In this document: positions 59,806 through 60,538 of the stretch, piece after piece
How positions within the stretch are numbered: position 1 is the first letter of the stretch
How the letters are laid out: every line of letters starts with the position of its first letter
Assembly: GCA_001544655.2 (NCBI GenBank)
Contig: FCOD02000035.1
Coordinates: 1 to 60,538, forward strand
Source of the DNA: Caballeronia turbans
GTDB taxonomy: Bacteria > Pseudomonadota > Gammaproteobacteria > Burkholderiales > Burkholderiaceae
Direction: 5' to 3'
DNA: 60,538 nucleotides
Notes under the pieces: generated by a model
Databases searched by the model: none
What the model was told of the DNA's origin: nothing
Seen by the model: the letters and a program-made list of their open reading frames with translations, nothing else
Position numbers and translations under genes: made by a program

Positions 59806-60218
59806 GCCAAGCCAATCTCGTCGACGCGCTCGCTTATATCGAAGCCAATTTCGACAAGACCGTGAGCCTCGCGCAACTCGCCGATCTCTCGGCGCTGAGC
59901 GTATCGCGCTTCGCGACCGTGTTTCGCGAGCAATTCGGGCTGTCGCCGTACAAGTACCTGTGCGAGCTGCGTGTGCGGCGCGCGCAGACCTTGTTGCTCG
60001 CGGGTGTGCCGGGTTCGGTCGTCGCGACGGAAGTCGGCTTTTTCGATCAGAGTCATCTTGCGCGGCACTTCAAGCGCCTATGCGGCATGACGCCGAGCGC
60101 TTTCGTCGAGCGCACGCAAAAGAAGGCCCGCTCGGCCGAGCTCGATGCCGGTTTGTCCAAGCGCGTCGCGCAAAATCGACCGCGGGCATTTGCTTTCGAC
60201 AGCGCGCACGCCGCCTGA
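59802..60218 (+). CDS. Short AraC-type regulator (HTH domain only)
   Basis: The 138-residue protein contains essentially only the AraC double helix-turn-helix (about 5-105: AYIEANFDKTVSLAQLADLS; LSPYKYLCELRVRRAQTLLL; VATEVGFFDQSHLARHFKRL) and a basic tail. No ligand-binding domain is present, so ligand sensing must be elsewhere, or the protein works like SoxS/MarA by abundance. Its start overlaps the beta-subunit stop, giving translational coupling and feedback on the operon. Confidence 0.9.
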   Translation: MSQANLVDALAYIEANFDKTVSLAQLADLSALSVSRFATVFREQFGLSPYKYLCELRVRRAQTLLLAGVPGSVVATEVGFFDQSHLARHFKRLCGMTPSAFVERTQKKARSAELDAGLSKRVAQNRPRAFAFDSAHAA

Positions 60219-60251
60219 CGCTTCCTGAACGATCCGCCACTACTCGAAAAC

Positions 60252-60538
60252 ATGCGACATCTACAGCAGTTCTATATCGACGGCGAATGGGTCGAGCCTT
60301 TCGGCAGCATGCGTTTGCCTGTCATCGATCCATCGACCGAAGAAACGATCGGCGAAGTCGCCCTCGGCGATGCACGCGATGTGGACCGCGCGGTGGCAGC
60401 GGCGCGGCGCGCGTTCGTGTCGTTCTCGCAGACGCGCGTGGCAGAGCGCGTCGCGTTGCTACAGCGTCTGCTCGAAGCGTATCTCGCGCGTTACGACGAG
60501 ATGGCCCAAGTCATCTCGCGCGAGATCGGCGCGCCGGC
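60252..60538 (+). CDS. Aldehyde dehydrogenase, N-terminal part (runs off the window)
   Basis: Only the first 95 codons are present. They read QQFYIDGEWVEPFGSMRLPV, IDPSTEETIGEVALGDARDV and DRAVAAARRAF, the standard ALDH N terminus, then the helical AERVALLQRLLEAYLARYDE. It starts 33 bp after the AraC stop and is likely the last enzyme of the same operon, oxidising an aldehyde made by the flavoenzymes. Completeness cannot be judged. Confidence 0.9.
   Translation, partial: MRHLQQFYIDGEWVEPFGSMRLPVIDPSTEETIGEVALGDARDVDRAVAAARRAFVSFSQTRVAERVALLQRLLEAYLARYDEMAQVISREIGAP

Overview
The window is high-GC DNA, densely packed with LysR regulators, MFS and ABC transporters, and oxidative catabolic enzymes. 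It looks like a Burkholderiaceae genome of the Paraburkholderia/Caballeronia/Burkholderia type, more like an accessory or secondary replicon than a core region. The genus is inferred from gene content and base composition; no database search was possible.

Layout. 1-3345: the tail of sdhB with a strong terminator, an NTF2-like protein with its TetR regulator, and an E. coli-type dihydroxy-acid dehydratase (ilvD). 3359-10874: a hydroxy-acid block with a beta-hydroxyacid dehydrogenase, an ACS-type MFS transporter, a LysR, a tartrate/D-malate dehydrogenase, an aldehyde dehydrogenase, a DUF2520 protein, and an internally deleted FMN-dependent alpha-hydroxy-acid dehydrogenase. 10943-18512: miscellaneous genes (SDR with divergent LysR, BON protein, a badly broken DHA2 efflux pump, Nudix, CHAD, DUF2278, FMN reductase, nitroreductase). 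18526-25065: a hybrid sensor kinase, a ribbon-helix-helix protein coupled to a chorismatase, two LysRs and an EamA exporter. 25189-29684: a beta-oxidation operon (FadB/FadJ-like fusion plus two adjacent acyl-CoA dehydrogenases). 29819-35408: a diguanylate cyclase, a second hybrid kinase, and a periplasmic binding protein paired with a dicarboxylate/amino-acid symporter. 35829-39353: an orphan NuoM paralogue with a very structured leader, a small exported protein and a type II NADH dehydrogenase. 39467-41902: a LysR that reads into an antisense tRNA-Leu(GAG), then an MscS channel.

41909-60538 is the most striking part. It is an 18.6-kb catabolic locus with a LysR, a TMADH/N-methylproline-demethylase-like flavoenzyme, two paralogous Tat-type dipeptide/opine-type binding proteins, an aldehyde dehydrogenase, a HAD protein with altered active site, a glycine/D-amino-acid-oxidase-type flavoenzyme, one complete Dpp/Opp-type importer (two permeases and a fused double ATPase), an HcnABC-like three-component amine dehydrogenase, a short AraC regulator, and a second aldehyde dehydrogenase that runs off the end. 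From the ATPase to the AraC gene nearly every junction is a start/stop overlap. The likely logic is import of an N-substituted amino acid, opine or imino acid, oxidative removal of N-substituents, and oxidation of the aldehydes released. The substrate is not known.

Two genes are clearly degraded (10412-10874 and 13370-14172). Several divergent promoters carry clean palindromes or repeats that look like operators for the adjacent regulators. No insertion sequence, CRISPR array, prophage or rRNA was seen.
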